64,000 nucleotides of DNA from positions 1 through 64,000 of the forward strand of contig JBDQQY010000020.1 of NCBI GenBank assembly GCA_039889035.1, read 5' to 3'. Below the pieces are notes generated by a model, which did not search any database, was not told the DNA's origin, and worked only from the letters and a program-made list of their open reading frames with translations. Made by a program: the position numbers and the translations under genes. The stretch is from Plantactinospora sp039889035. Its GTDB lineage: Bacteria; Actinomycetota; Actinomycetes; Mycobacteriales; Micromonosporaceae. The number at the start of each line of letters is the position of its first letter. The stretch's first letter is position 1. This document shows, in pieces, positions 11,025-19,228 of the stretch.

Positions 11025-12438
11025 GGGCCAGCACGATCCGGTCGGCGTCGTCGTCCAGCCCGGGGAGGTCGCCGACCCGGTGCACCCCGCCGGAGAGGAA
11101 CGCCCGGACCGCCAGCGCGCACTGGGCCGGGAAGGTCACCGTGCGGTCGAAGAGCGACAGCACCACCCGGCCCCGGCCACCGTCGTCGCCGGCCGGCTGG
11201 GCCGTCAACTGCCAGCGCAGGCCGTCCCGGGGGGCGAGCCGGCTGTCGGCGTCCTGCGCGGCGATCGCCGCGGCCTGGGCGAGCGGCCGGACCGGCGCCG
11301 GTCGGGCCGCCGGCCAGGCCCGGGCCCGCCACCGGGCGGCGACCGCGCCCGGGTCGGCGCGCAGCAGCCAGTCCCGTAGCGCCTCGACGGTCTCGGTCAG
11401 CTCCGGCTCGACCTGGTCGACCTCGGCCACGTCCATCCGGAACGGCAGCGTGGCGCGCAGTCGCGGATCCTCGGCGGCCAACTCCAGCAGCGTCTCGACG
11501 ATGGCGTACCGGGTGAGGGCCCGGACGCCGACGGTCAGGTGCAGGCTGCTCTCGTCCTGGGCCCGGGCGCTGTGCAGCCAGCCCCGGGGCAGGTAGAGCG
11601 CGTCACCGGGACCCAGCACCACGTCCAGCGCGGGTGGGCCGTCGGCGACCGCGGCGACCTCGTCGGCCCGGCCGCCCCACGGCTGCCGTTCCAGCGGGTC
11701 GGGCAGCACCGGCTCGTGGACCTGCCAGTGCTTGTGCCCGTCGACCTGGAGCACGAAGACGTCGTGCGTGTCGTAGTGGGTGGCGAAGCCCTGGTTTCCC
11801 GCCGGCGTCAGATAGGCGTTCACCTGGAGCGGCTGGCCGAGGTGCAGGCTCAGCTCGCGGGTGAAGTCGATCAGGGGCGGCCAGGTCCGGTGCAGTCCCT
11901 GGAGCACCAGGGTGGCGCCGTCGGCGTAGAGCGCGAGGACCCGCTCGTCGAGCACCTGGTCGGTGATCTCGGCCCCGGCCCCACCGCCGCCGGTGTACTG
12001 CCCGGTCGGCAGCACCTGCCCGTTCTTGGCCACCCGCAGGAACGGGGTACGCAGTCCACGCCGGCTGAGCAGTTCGTCGGCGTCGGCCGGGCTGAGCAGG
12101 TCCCGGAAACCGTCCGGGTTGCCCAGTTCCGCCGCCCGGGACAGCAGTGCGGCCCGTCCCCAGTACGCGGCGGCGAACTTCGCCGGTTCGACCGCCACGC
12201 AGCGGGCCAGGGCCGGTCGGCGCAGCGAACCGGTCCGCACCGCCGGGCCGGTGGACCGGGCCGGGCGACCGTCGCCGCCCGCCCCGGTCGCCGGATCCGT
12301 GGCCGGAACGGCCGGTGCCACCGGTCCGGGTGGCGTTCTCCGCCGCTCGGTCGGCGGCGCGTCGGACGAGTCCGCCCGGGACGCGTCCGGCCGGCACTCC
12401 GGCGCGACCGTACCGGTCGACCCGTCGTACTCGGTCAT
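10987..12438 (-). CDS. JmjC/cupin_4 domain oxygenase, ribosomal-oxygenase-like
   Basis: This 483-aa protein belongs to the 2-oxoglutarate/Fe(II) family related to ribosomal oxygenases, which hydroxylate protein side chains. The first 70 residues are low-complexity. The double-stranded beta-helix carries the iron facial triad as His221-x-Asp223 (THYDTHDVF) and a distal His289 (RGWLHS). A helical dimerisation region and a winged-helix-like C-terminus follow, as in cupin_4 proteins. It starts 15 bp after the stop of a repetitive peptide gene on the same strand, which makes that peptide a plausible substrate. No clear ribosome binding site is seen, consistent with coupling. The family is secure; the substrate is inferred. 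Confidence 0.88.
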   Translation of the reverse strand: MTEYDGSTGTVAPECRPDASRADSSDAPPTERRRTPPGPVAPAVPATDPATGAGGDGRPARSTGPAVRTGSLRRPALARCVAVEPAKFAAAYWGRAALLSRAAELGNPDGFRDLLSPADADELLSRRGLRTPFLRVAKNGQVLPTGQYTGGGGAGAEITDQVLDERVLALYADGATLVLQGLHRTWPPLIDFTRELSLHLGQPLQVNAYLTPAGNQGFATHYDTHDVFVLQVDGHKHWQVHEPVLPDPLERQPWGGRADEVAAVADGPPALDVVLGPGDALYLPRGWLHSARAQDESSLHLTVGVRALTRYAIVETLLELAAEDPRLRATLPFRMDVAEVDQVEPELTETVEALRDWLLRADPGAVAARWRARAWPAARPAPVRPLAQAAAIAAQDADSRLAPRDGLRWQLTAQPAGDDGGRGRVVLSLFDRTVTFPAQCALAVRAFLSGGVHRVGDLPGLDDDADRIVLARRLLREAVAVPA

Positions 12439-12453
12439 CGCCGGTGGCCAGCG

Positions 12454-12759
12454 CTAGCGGGCGGCGCTGTCGGCGCCGCCGTCCTGCTGCCCGGGTGCCG
12501 CGCCCGCGTCGGCCGGCCCCTCGGCGCTGCCGTCGGCCCCACCGTCGTGCTGCCCCGGGGTCGCGCCGCCGTCGGCCGGCCCCTCGGCGCTGCCGTCGGC
12601 CCCACCGTCGTGCTGCCCCGGTGTGGCTCCGGCGTCGGCCGGGCCTTCGGCGGCACCGTCGGCGCCACCGTCCCGGCCCAGCGGGTTGGCCCCGCCGTCG
12701 GCCGGCCCCTCCCCACCGCCGCCGCCCGTGGTCCGGATGTCGTCGTCGTCGAGTCTCAT
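12454..12759 (-). CDS. Repetitive acidic Gly/Ala/Asp peptide, 101 aa (possible cupin substrate)
   Basis: It starts MRLDDDDIRTTGGGGG behind a GAGGGAG site. After a leader of about 29 residues there are three 21-residue repeats (30-50, 51-71, 72-92) of the pattern DGGADGSAEGPADxGATPGQH, plus partial units at both ends. The variable final residue of a unit is His, His, then Gln. Similar actinomycete proteins are sometimes labelled BatC without functional evidence. It lacks a signal peptide, cysteine or hydrophobic core and must be disordered. It is 15 bp upstream of a side-chain hydroxylase-type cupin, so a leader-plus-repeated-core precursor is a reasonable but unproven reading. Confidence 0.75.
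   Translation of the reverse strand: MRLDDDDIRTTGGGGGEGPADGGANPLGRDGGADGAAEGPADAGATPGQHDGGADGSAEGPADGGATPGQHDGGADGSAEGPADAGAAPGQQDGGADSAAR
12484..12711. repeat. 63-bp tandem repeats inside the repetitive peptide gene
   Basis: Three nearly identical 63-bp units (12610-12672, 12547-12609, 12484-12546) and a partial 39-bp unit at 12673-12711 make up most of the gene. Identity is also high at third codon positions, which points to recent unit duplication or repeat homogenisation. Confidence 0.8.
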
Positions 12760-13081
12760 CGGGTGCTCCCTCGGGTCAGCGCCCCGCCGCGCGGCCGGGC
12801 GTCGCTACGCGGGGGTGGTACCCCGCCCCCGATCACCTCTAACCCGGCAAACCGGTCCGCTCATGTGCGCGGGTGACTCGCGACCCAGCGGATCGCTGGC
12901 GGTCAGCCGGCACGGCAGGCGGCGCTGTTCGGGGCAAAGTGCCTGCCGGGGCGCGGCAGGCGAGGCCAACCCCGTGCCCGGTGGAACCCGCCGCCCCGAA
13001 ATGTCTCGACAGGCCACCCCGATGTCTACCGGAAATCTCCCGGAAGTTCGTCCGGCAGGCATCGGAAACTGTCCGGGTAGG
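12760..13081. other. Intergenic region upstream of the repetitive peptide gene, 322 bp
   Basis: It holds the presumed promoter of the peptide-cupin pair and the 3' flank of the LacI gene. Short TCCGG/CCGGA-rich motifs occur near 13030-13080, but no clean promoter, terminator or credible gene is visible. Confidence 0.4.
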
Positions 13082-14104
13082 TCACTTCCGGGCGTACGGC
13101 GCCGAGCTGTCCCGGACCACCAGGTCGGTGGAGAGTTCGACCCGGGGCGTGTCCAGCGGCTCTCCGCCGGCCAGCCGGAGCACCGTCCGGGCGGCCAGCA
13201 GCCCCATCTCGGCCAGCGGCTGGCGCACGGTGGTGAGCGGGGGCGAGGCCCAGCGCGCCTCCGGCAGGTCGTCGAAGCCGACCACGCTGACGTCGTCGGG
13301 CACCCGCAGACCGCGCCGCCGGACCGCCTCGTACGCCCCGAAGGCCATCTGGTCGCTGGAGGCGAAGATCGCCGTCGGCGGCTCGTCGAGGTCGAGCAGC
13401 GCGGCGCCGCCGGAGTAGCCGGACTCGTGGTAGAAGTCGCCGGGCACGATCAGCTCGTCGCGCAGCGGGATGCCGGCCGCGTCCAGGGCGGCCCGGTAGC
13501 CGTCGAGCCGGGCCCGGCTGCACAGCAGTCGCGGCGGGCCGGCGATGAAACCGATCCGGCGGTGCCCGAGCGAGAGCAGGTGCTCGGTGGCGCGCAGCCC
13601 GCCGGCCCAGTTCGTCGCGCCGATGGTGGGGATGTCGAGGCTCGGCACCCCGGCGGGGTCGACCAGCACCATCGGCACGTTCAGCCGGCGCAGCTCGGCG
13701 TGCACCGGCGGGGCGAGGTCGCTGGCGACCAGGATCACCCCGTCGGTGGCCCGGGTACGCAGGTTCTGCAACCACTGCCGAGTCGAGGTCGACCGGCGGT
13801 GGATCGCCGAGACCACCGTGCCGACCCCGGAGGCGTGCGCGACGTCCTCCACCCCGCGGATGATCTCGACCGCCCAGGGGCTGTCCAGGTCGTTGAAGAT
13901 GAGGTCGATCAGGCTCGCCCCGGCCCTCGGTCGGGTGGCCCGCCGACGGTAGCCGTGCCGGCGGAGGAGTTCCTCCACCCGTTCCCGAGTCTGCGGCGCC
14001 ACGTCGTTGCGGCCGTTGAGTACCCGGGAGACCGTCGGCACCGACACGCCCGCCTCCTGGGCGATGGCGGTGATCGTGATCCTGCGTCCTTCGTCGACCG
14101 TCAC
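13082..14104 (-). CDS. LacI family transcriptional regulator
   Basis: The 340-aa protein would bind DNA as a dimer and release it on binding a sugar. The start is the GTG at 14104, preceded by GAAGGAG; the open frame further upstream is discarded. Residues about 8-55 are the LacI helix-turn-helix and hinge (ITAIAQEAGVSVPTVSRVLN), followed by a periplasmic-binding-protein-type effector domain. It is divergent from a GH43 glycosidase, with two 5-3-5 palindromes between them. Control of that glycosidase in response to xylo- or arabino-oligosaccharides, and autoregulation, are the natural inferences. Confidence 0.93.
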   Translation of the reverse strand: MTVDEGRRITITAIAQEAGVSVPTVSRVLNGRNDVAPQTRERVEELLRRHGYRRRATRPRAGASLIDLIFNDLDSPWAVEIIRGVEDVAHASGVGTVVSAIHRRSTSTRQWLQNLRTRATDGVILVASDLAPPVHAELRRLNVPMVLVDPAGVPSLDIPTIGATNWAGGLRATEHLLSLGHRRIGFIAGPPRLLCSRARLDGYRAALDAAGIPLRDELIVPGDFYHESGYSGGAALLDLDEPPTAIFASSDQMAFGAYEAVRRRGLRVPDDVSVVGFDDLPEARWASPPLTTVRQPLAEMGLLAARTVLRLAGGEPLDTPRVELSTDLVVRDSSAPYARK

Positions 14105-14139
14105 GAGGCAGCTCCTTCGTTGAGGCTCCAGCCTACGAC

Positions 14140-14152
14140 CGAAACACTTTCG
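14140..14152. promoter_or_regulatory. Putative LacI-family operator (proximal to lacI-type gene)
   Basis: CGAAACACTTTCG has 5-bp inverted arms around a 3-bp spacer and lies 36 bp upstream of the regulator start. The layout matches the site at 14251-14263, although the arms differ (CGAAA versus CGGAA). Confidence 0.5.
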
Positions 14153-14208
14153 CGGGTGCACCGGCGTCGGTCGCGCGCGTTCCCAGTATTTTGCCGCAGG
14201 TTCCGGGG

Positions 14209-14237
14209 TTGACTGACCGCACAATGGGCCATAACGT
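14209..14237 (+). promoter_or_regulatory. Sigma-70-like promoter of the GH43 gene
   Basis: TTGACT at 14209-14214 and TAACGT at 14232-14237 are separated by 17 bp. The LacI-type palindrome begins 13 bp after the -10 element, so a bound repressor would cover the transcription start. Confidence 0.55.
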
Positions 14238-14250
14238 TCCGAACGAGTTA

Positions 14251-14263
14251 CGGAACAATTCCG
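14251..14263. promoter_or_regulatory. Putative LacI-family operator (proximal to GH43)
   Basis: CGGAACAATTCCG is a 5-3-5 inverted repeat directly downstream of the predicted promoter. A wider GTTCCG/CGGAAC pair (14236-14256) overlaps it. Confidence 0.55.
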
Positions 14264-14290
14264 GAAAGTTTACGCCGGAGAGGATCGTCC

Positions 14291-14362
14291 ATGCCCCGTT
14301 CCGCCGCGACCACGATCCCTCCAGCTCGGACGGCCGGTACCCGGGCCGTGATCGATTCCTGA
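14291..14362 (+). CDS. Candidate 23-codon leader ORF coupled to GH43
   Basis: An ATG 7 nt after GGAGAGG opens a 23-codon frame that ends in a TGA overlapping the GH43 start as TGATG. The GH43 start itself has no good ribosome binding site, so re-initiation from this leader would explain how it is translated. The peptide is Arg/Thr/Ala-rich and resembles no leader peptide known to me. Confidence 0.45.
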   Translation: MPRSAATTIPPARTAGTRAVIDS

Positions 14363-15894
14363 TGGCGATCCCCGGCGACCCGGTCATCCCCGGCTTCCAC
14401 CCGGACCCGAGCGTCTGCCGGGTCGGCGACGACTACTACCTGGCCTGTTCGAGCTTCGAATACTTCCCGGGCGTTCCGATCTTCCACAGCCGGGACCTGG
14501 TGAACTGGACCCAGCTCGGCAACGTCCTCGACCGGCCCAGCCAGCTCGTCCTGCCGCCCGGCACACCCTCCTCCGGAGGCGTCTACGCGCCCACCCTGCG
14601 GCACCACGACGGCCGGTTCTGGCTGATCACCTCGAACGTCCCGCATGGCGGCACCCTGCTGGTCACCGCCGAGGATCCCGCCGGCCGCTGGTCGGAGCCG
14701 GTGCACCTGCCCGACGTCCTCGGCATCGACCCCGACCTGGCCTGGGACGACGACGGCACCTGCTGGTGCACGGTCGCCGGCATCGACCAACTGCGGATCG
14801 ACCCGGTCCGGGGCACGGCGCTCAGTACGCCGAAACGGATCTGGTCCGGCACCCCGGGCGCGCAGGCACCGGAGGCGCCGCACCTCTACCAGGTCGACGG
14901 CACCTGGTATCTGCTGATCGCCGAGGGCGGCACCGAACGCGGGCACGGCATCTCGGTGGCCCGGGGCCCGGCCCCGGAGGGTCCGTTCGAGCCGTGCCCG
15001 GCCAACCCGATCCTCAGCCACCGCAGCACCGACCACCCGGTGCAGAACACCGGACACGGCGACCTGGTGCGGGCCGCGGACGGCTCGTGGTGGCTGGTCT
15101 TCCTCGGGGTACGCGCCCGGGGCGGCACGCCCGGCTGGCACGTACTCGGCCGGGAGACCTTCCTCGCCCCGGTCACCTGGTCCGACGGCTGGCCGGTGGT
15201 CGGGCCGATCGGCACGGTGCCGCGTACCACCGCCCCGTCCCCCGCGCCGACGGGTGCCGCACCGGGGCGGGACGACTTCGACACCACCGAGCTGCATCCG
15301 CGGTGGATCTCGGTCCGGTGCCGTCCGCCGGAGGACGTCTCGCTGATCGAACGCCCCGGCTGGCTGACCCTGCGGGCCCGGGGCGGCTCACTCGACGAGC
15401 CGACGGTGACCTTCGTCGGCCGCCGCCAGGTTCAGCACGACGTCCGGGTACGCGCCCTGGTCGACCCCGGCGTCGGCCGGGGCGGCCTGGCGGTACGCCT
15501 CGACGAGGCGCACCACTACGCGGTCGAGCTGGGCGGCGGCGAGGTCTGGGTACGGGCCCGGATCGGACCGTTGTGCCAGCGGATCGGCAGCCGCCCGGTC
15601 ACCGGCCCGGTGGTGCTGCGTGTCGAGACCTGGGCCTCGGGGCCGGGCATGGACCACCCCCGGCAGGAGCCGGACGTGGTGCGGCTCGGCTACGAGGCCC
15701 CGGGCGGCGAGTTCGTTGTCCTCGCCGAACTCGACGGGCGATACCTCTCCACCGAGGTCGCCGGCGGCTTCACCGGGCGGGTGATCGGCTGCTACGCCAC
15801 CGCCGACGCCATCGGCGTCGACTGGTACGACTACCGGGTCCTCTCCTCGCTGGACCGGGCCGAGGTGGTCGACGACGACCTGGTCGACGCCTGA
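14362..15894 (+). CDS. Glycoside hydrolase family 43 (beta-xylosidase / alpha-arabinofuranosidase type)
   Basis: The 510-aa enzyme starts MAIPGDPVIPGFHPDPSVCR. The GFHPDPS motif near the N-terminus carries the catalytic base Asp typical of GH43, and the five-bladed propeller follows with SSFEYFPGVPIFHSRDLVNW. From about residue 310 a C-terminal beta-sandwich domain like those of GH43 xylosidases completes the protein. There is no signal peptide, so it would act on imported xylo- or arabino-oligosaccharides. The open frame back to 14191 overlaps promoter and operator and is rejected. It is divergent from the LacI-type regulator. Confidence 0.9.
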   Translation: MAIPGDPVIPGFHPDPSVCRVGDDYYLACSSFEYFPGVPIFHSRDLVNWTQLGNVLDRPSQLVLPPGTPSSGGVYAPTLRHHDGRFWLITSNVPHGGTLLVTAEDPAGRWSEPVHLPDVLGIDPDLAWDDDGTCWCTVAGIDQLRIDPVRGTALSTPKRIWSGTPGAQAPEAPHLYQVDGTWYLLIAEGGTERGHGISVARGPAPEGPFEPCPANPILSHRSTDHPVQNTGHGDLVRAADGSWWLVFLGVRARGGTPGWHVLGRETFLAPVTWSDGWPVVGPIGTVPRTTAPSPAPTGAAPGRDDFDTTELHPRWISVRCRPPEDVSLIERPGWLTLRARGGSLDEPTVTFVGRRQVQHDVRVRALVDPGVGRGGLAVRLDEAHHYAVELGGGEVWVRARIGPLCQRIGSRPVTGPVVLRVETWASGPGMDHPRQEPDVVRLGYEAPGGEFVVLAELDGRYLSTEVAGGFTGRVIGCYATADAIGVDWYDYRVLSSLDRAEVVDDDLVDA

Positions 15895-15907
15895 CCCACC
15901 GACGTTC

Positions 15908-16885
15908 CTACCCGGTGCTGGCGGCGACGGTCCGTTCGAGGACGACCGCCTCGTAGAGCGGGCTCATCCCCACCGACTGGTAGAGCCGGACCGGTCCGAT
16001 CGGGTCGGCCAGGTCGACGCCGAGCCCGGCGTACTCCCGGCCCTTGCCGGCGTAGCAGGCGAAGGCCCGGGCCAGCAGCGCCGCGCCGACGCCCCGCCGC
16101 CGGTGTTCGCGCAGCACCGCAAGCTGCTTCACCCAGCCCTCGTTCTGCTCGAGGGTCTGATCGGCGGACTGGAGGATGCCGACCGGCTCGCCGGCCACCT
16201 CGGCGACGAACCACTCGTCCCAGGCGACGCTGGGCAGCGCGGCCACCTGGGCCCGCCACTGTTCATAGCTGGCCGGCTGGTAGTCCGGGGTGTCCCGGAA
16301 GGCCGAGTCCAGGATCCGGTGGAAGGTGCGCAGCTCGGCGTCGTCCGTCGACCGGACCGGCCGGACCAGCACCCCCGGCGGCGGGGGCGGCGGCTCGGCG
16401 GCCACCCCGGCCAGCGGCCGGCGCATCCGGGCGTACCGCTTGACGAACTCGAAGCCGGCGTCCCGGAGTACGCCGATCCAGCGCTCCTCGGTGGGCAGCG
16501 CGAGCGCCCGTACGGTCATCGCGGCGAGGCCGAACTCGGCGGCGCGCTCGGCCGAGCGGGCGAGCTGCAACGTCAGCAGCGGCACCTGGGCCGGCAGCCC
16601 CAGTTCCGGGTGCACGTAGACCTCGACCGTCTCCCGTGGCCCCCGGTTGGAGTCCTCCAGGTAGGACCAGCCGCGCACCTCGCCGTCCGGGTCGAGCGCG
16701 AGCCAGGTGTCCCGGGCCAGGTCGAGGTCGGGTGCGGTCAACACCTCGCGTACGTCGTCGGCGCTGAAGTCGGGGTGTCCGAGCGCCGCGATGTCGCTGG
16801 CGTGCACCACGGCGAGGATCGCCGGCACGTCGTCGAGGCCGGGCCGGCGCACCGACCAGCCGGAGGGCAGTGGCATGTCGAGCAT
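15908..16885 (-). CDS. Tandem GNAT-fold acetyltransferase
   Basis: The 325-aa protein consists of two GNAT modules. The N-terminal one (about 8-155) is degenerate. The C-terminal one (about 170-320) has a clear acetyl-CoA loop in LREHRRRGVGAALLARAF and a VRLYQSVGM segment near the end. The arrangement recalls mycothiol synthase MshD, but the similarity I can see is only architectural, so no substrate is assigned. It is convergent with GH43, with 13 bp between stops. Unusually it contains a run of Pro between the modules. Confidence 0.85.
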   Translation of the reverse strand: MLDMPLPSGWSVRRPGLDDVPAILAVVHASDIAALGHPDFSADDVREVLTAPDLDLARDTWLALDPDGEVRGWSYLEDSNRGPRETVEVYVHPELGLPAQVPLLTLQLARSAERAAEFGLAAMTVRALALPTEERWIGVLRDAGFEFVKRYARMRRPLAGVAAEPPPPPPGVLVRPVRSTDDAELRTFHRILDSAFRDTPDYQPASYEQWRAQVAALPSVAWDEWFVAEVAGEPVGILQSADQTLEQNEGWVKQLAVLREHRRRGVGAALLARAFACYAGKGREYAGLGVDLADPIGPVRLYQSVGMSPLYEAVVLERTVAASTG

Positions 16886-16939
16886 CTAACCCCGGTCGGC
16901 CGTTCCGCGCCGCCGATTTTTCCACCGGCGGGCCGAGGC

Positions 16940-17392
16940 TCACCGGGCGAAGGTGCCGACCATGTTGCCGCTGGCCAGTTCCAGTTGCCGCACCGCGGCG
17001 TGCACGTCCGGCGCCTGCGGCGCGCCGGGCAGTTCCAGCGGCCGGTTCACGGCGTAGAGCCGGAAGAAGTACCGGTGCGGGTCGTCGTTCATCGGCGGGT
17101 GCGGGCCACCCCAGCCGGCCGTGCCGAAGCCGTTCGACCAGACCCGGCCGCCCGGCGGGGTCTGGCCCTCGTCGACACCGCCGGAGGTCGCCTCGATCCC
17201 GGTCACCAGCCAGTGCAGGAACGGCGTCCGCCCGGCGTCCCGGTCCTCGACCAGCAGGATCAGCTCGGTCGCCTCCTCCGGCACGTCCGACCACTCCAGC
17301 GGCGGCGAGACGTTGCCGCCGTCCCGGGAGAACCGGTCCGGCAAGCGGTCGTGGTCGTTGAAGGCGCGGCTGCGCATCAGGATCCCGGCCAT
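16940..17392 (-). CDS. YbhB/YbcL (PEBP / Raf kinase inhibitor-like) family protein
   Basis: The 150-aa protein has the PEBP signature: NVSPPLEWSDVP, then DRDAGRTPFLHWLVTGI, and a late HRYFFRLYAV strand. The ATG at 17392 is preceded by GGGAGGAGG and preferred over the ATG 42 bp upstream. Bacterial PEBP proteins are small cytoplasmic or periplasmic proteins whose ligand is usually unknown. It follows a DoxX-like gene on the same strand. Confidence 0.9.
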   Translation of the reverse strand: MAGILMRSRAFNDHDRLPDRFSRDGGNVSPPLEWSDVPEEATELILLVEDRDAGRTPFLHWLVTGIEATSGGVDEGQTPPGGRVWSNGFGTAGWGGPHPPMNDDPHRYFFRLYAVNRPLELPGAPQAPDVHAAVRQLELASGNMVGTFAR

Positions 17393-17525
17393 GGCGTCGG
17401 CCTCCTCCCGGTTCGGGACCTGTCCGGACGCCACCGGCCGACAACGCCGGTGGTGCCGCTCGTCTGCTTCCGGGCGTACCCGCAGTGGGCGGGCCGAAAC
17501 AGCCGCCGGCCGGGTCGCCGCGCGG

Positions 17526-17996
17526 TCAGCCGCGGCGCTTGCCGCACCGGCGCGCGATCTGCCGCCCCAGGCCCCGGCGCTTGCCGGCCGCCCGGCCGAG
17601 CAGGTCGTCGAGGAGCAGGGTGAGGCCGGCCCCGATCAGCCAACTGTCCTTGGCGATCGGCACGCCCTGCTGGGTCGGCCGGGGATTGCCGGGCTCGTGC
17701 AGGCCGGGCGTCGCCCAGTAGAGCCGCATCAGGCCGCCGCCGAAGCCGAGCAGGCCCAGCCCGACCAGCGCGGACGGGATGACCGGGAGCAGCAGGGCGG
17801 CGCCGAGGGCCACCTCGGTGCCGGCCAGCAGCCGGGCGAACTGCTCCGGCGGGACCCGCTTGATCGGCGGGATCGCCCCGGCCGCCATCCCGTGCATGCC
17901 CGCTGCCTCCTCGCCCTCGAGGTTCCACTTGGAGACGCCCGAGTTCAGCACGAACGCGCCGATCGCGAGGCGCAGCGGAAGATGGGACACGTTCAT
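17526..17996 (-). CDS. DoxX-like membrane protein
   Basis: The 156-aa protein shows about four hydrophobic helices, the first at LPLRLAIGAFVLNSGVSKW and later ones around LALLPVIPSALVGLG and SWLIGAGLTLLLDDL, as in DoxX/DUF4267-like proteins. The C-terminus is strongly basic (GKRRG repeats) and probably cytoplasmic. The ATG at 17996 follows a GGAG; the longer frame adds 13 unlikely residues. It may form a transcription unit with the PEBP gene. No enzymatic role can be assigned. Confidence 0.75.
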   Translation of the reverse strand: MNVSHLPLRLAIGAFVLNSGVSKWNLEGEEAAGMHGMAAGAIPPIKRVPPEQFARLLAGTEVALGAALLLPVIPSALVGLGLLGFGGGLMRLYWATPGLHEPGNPRPTQQGVPIAKDSWLIGAGLTLLLDDLLGRAAGKRRGLGRQIARRCGKRRG

Positions 17997-18170
17997 CGGT
18001 CGCTCCGCTCTGCCGGTACCGCTGTCCGGGCACACCTACCCGGATAGCCCGCCCGCACACCGGGTACCCCGAACGGCCGGCGATCCGCCGCACCGGCAGT
18101 ACGAAATCACGATCTTCCGGTACGCCCACCGGCCGGAGCCGGGCCGTCCATGCCGGTAACCTCCGTCGGC

Positions 18171-19178
18171 ATGGTCGAGCTGATTCCCGCCGCACGGATC
18201 ACGGAGGCGGCGAACCGCATCCGGCCGCACGTGCTGCACACCCCGACGGTCGCCAGTCCCGGGCTGGCCGAGGTGCTGGGTGTGCCGGTGGCCCTCAAGT
18301 TGGAGACGCTTCAGCACTCCGGCAGCTTCAAGCCCCGGGGCATCGCCAACAAGCTGCTCTCGCTCTCGCCCGAGGAGCTCGCCGCCGGGCTGGTCACGGT
18401 CAGCGGCGGCAACCACGGGATGGCGCTGGCCGCGATGGCGGCCCGGATGGGCGTCCGGGCCGCCGTCGTGATGCCGGCGAAGGCTCCGGCCCGGTCCGCC
18501 GCCCGGGTCCGGGCCAGCGGTGCGGAACTGGTGCTGACCCCTGACGTCGCCGCCGCGTTCGACGTCGCCGAGCAGCACCGGCGGCGCGGGATGACCTACG
18601 TCGACCCGCTCGGCGACCCGGCCATCGTCGCCGGGCACGGCACGGCGGGCGCGGAGTTCGTCGCCGACCGGCCGGACCTGACCGACGTACTGGTCAGCAT
18701 CGGCGGGGGCGCGCTGATCTCGGGGGTCGCCACCGCGATCAAGGCGGCGAAGCCGGGGGTACGGATCTGGGGCGTGGAGACCGTCGGCGCGGAGTCGATG
18801 TCCCGGGCGCTCGCCGCCGGGCACCCGGTGCGGGTCGACGTCACCTCGATCTCGACCACGCTCGGCGCACCGACGGTCACCGACCTGACCCTGGCGCACG
18901 TCCGGGCGTACGTCGAGGAGGTGCTGCTGGTCTCCGACGCCGAGGCGGTCGACGGGGTGCTGACCGCCGCCGAGGAGGCCAAACTGTGGCTGGAACCGGC
19001 CGCCGGCTGCCTGCTGCCGGCCGCCCGGCGGGTGGTCGAGCGGGTCGGTGCCGACGCCGTGCTCGGGCTGCTCTGCTGCGGCGGCAACGTCACGGTGCCG
19101 GACGTGCTCGGCTGGGCCGCCCGGACCGGTGCCCGGCCGGAGCTGCCCGCCCCGCCGCCGGCCGCTGCCCAGCACTGA
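18171..19178 (+). CDS. PLP-dependent threonine/serine dehydratase family protein
   Basis: The 335-aa fold-type II enzyme carries the PLP lysine in GSFKPRG, the SGGNHGMALA phosphate/substrate loop, the glycine-rich IGGGALISGV loop and a C-terminal CCGGN motif. It lacks the ACT-like regulatory domain of biosynthetic IlvA and is close in length to catabolic threonine dehydratase or serine racemase/hydroxyaspartate-type enzymes; substrate choice cannot be made from sequence. The ATG at 18171 is favoured over 18150 because a TAACCT hexamer lies 8 nt upstream and no Shine-Dalgarno is present, suggesting a leaderless message. Confidence 0.88.
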   Translation: MVELIPAARITEAANRIRPHVLHTPTVASPGLAEVLGVPVALKLETLQHSGSFKPRGIANKLLSLSPEELAAGLVTVSGGNHGMALAAMAARMGVRAAVVMPAKAPARSAARVRASGAELVLTPDVAAAFDVAEQHRRRGMTYVDPLGDPAIVAGHGTAGAEFVADRPDLTDVLVSIGGGALISGVATAIKAAKPGVRIWGVETVGAESMSRALAAGHPVRVDVTSISTTLGAPTVTDLTLAHVRAYVEEVLLVSDAEAVDGVLTAAEEAKLWLEPAAGCLLPAARRVVERVGADAVLGLLCCGGNVTVPDVLGWAARTGARPELPAPPPAAAQH

Positions 19179-19228
19179 GCCGGGGGGCCGGTGGGTGCGG
19201 TGCCGGCCCGGCTGGCGGTGCGGCCGGG

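Noticed and set aside
12435..12716. Alternative frame across the repetitive peptide gene
   Set aside because: It lacks a start with a ribosome binding site and overlaps the cupin start; the acidic 101-aa frame has the better start and spacing.
12805..13062. 85-codon minus-strand frame between the peptide gene and lacI-type gene
   Set aside because: No start signal and no recognisable features; it is probably non-coding.
13082..14224. Longer LacI-type protein starting at 14224
   Set aside because: The extension crosses the operator region; the GTG at 14104 has an ideal GAAGGAG.
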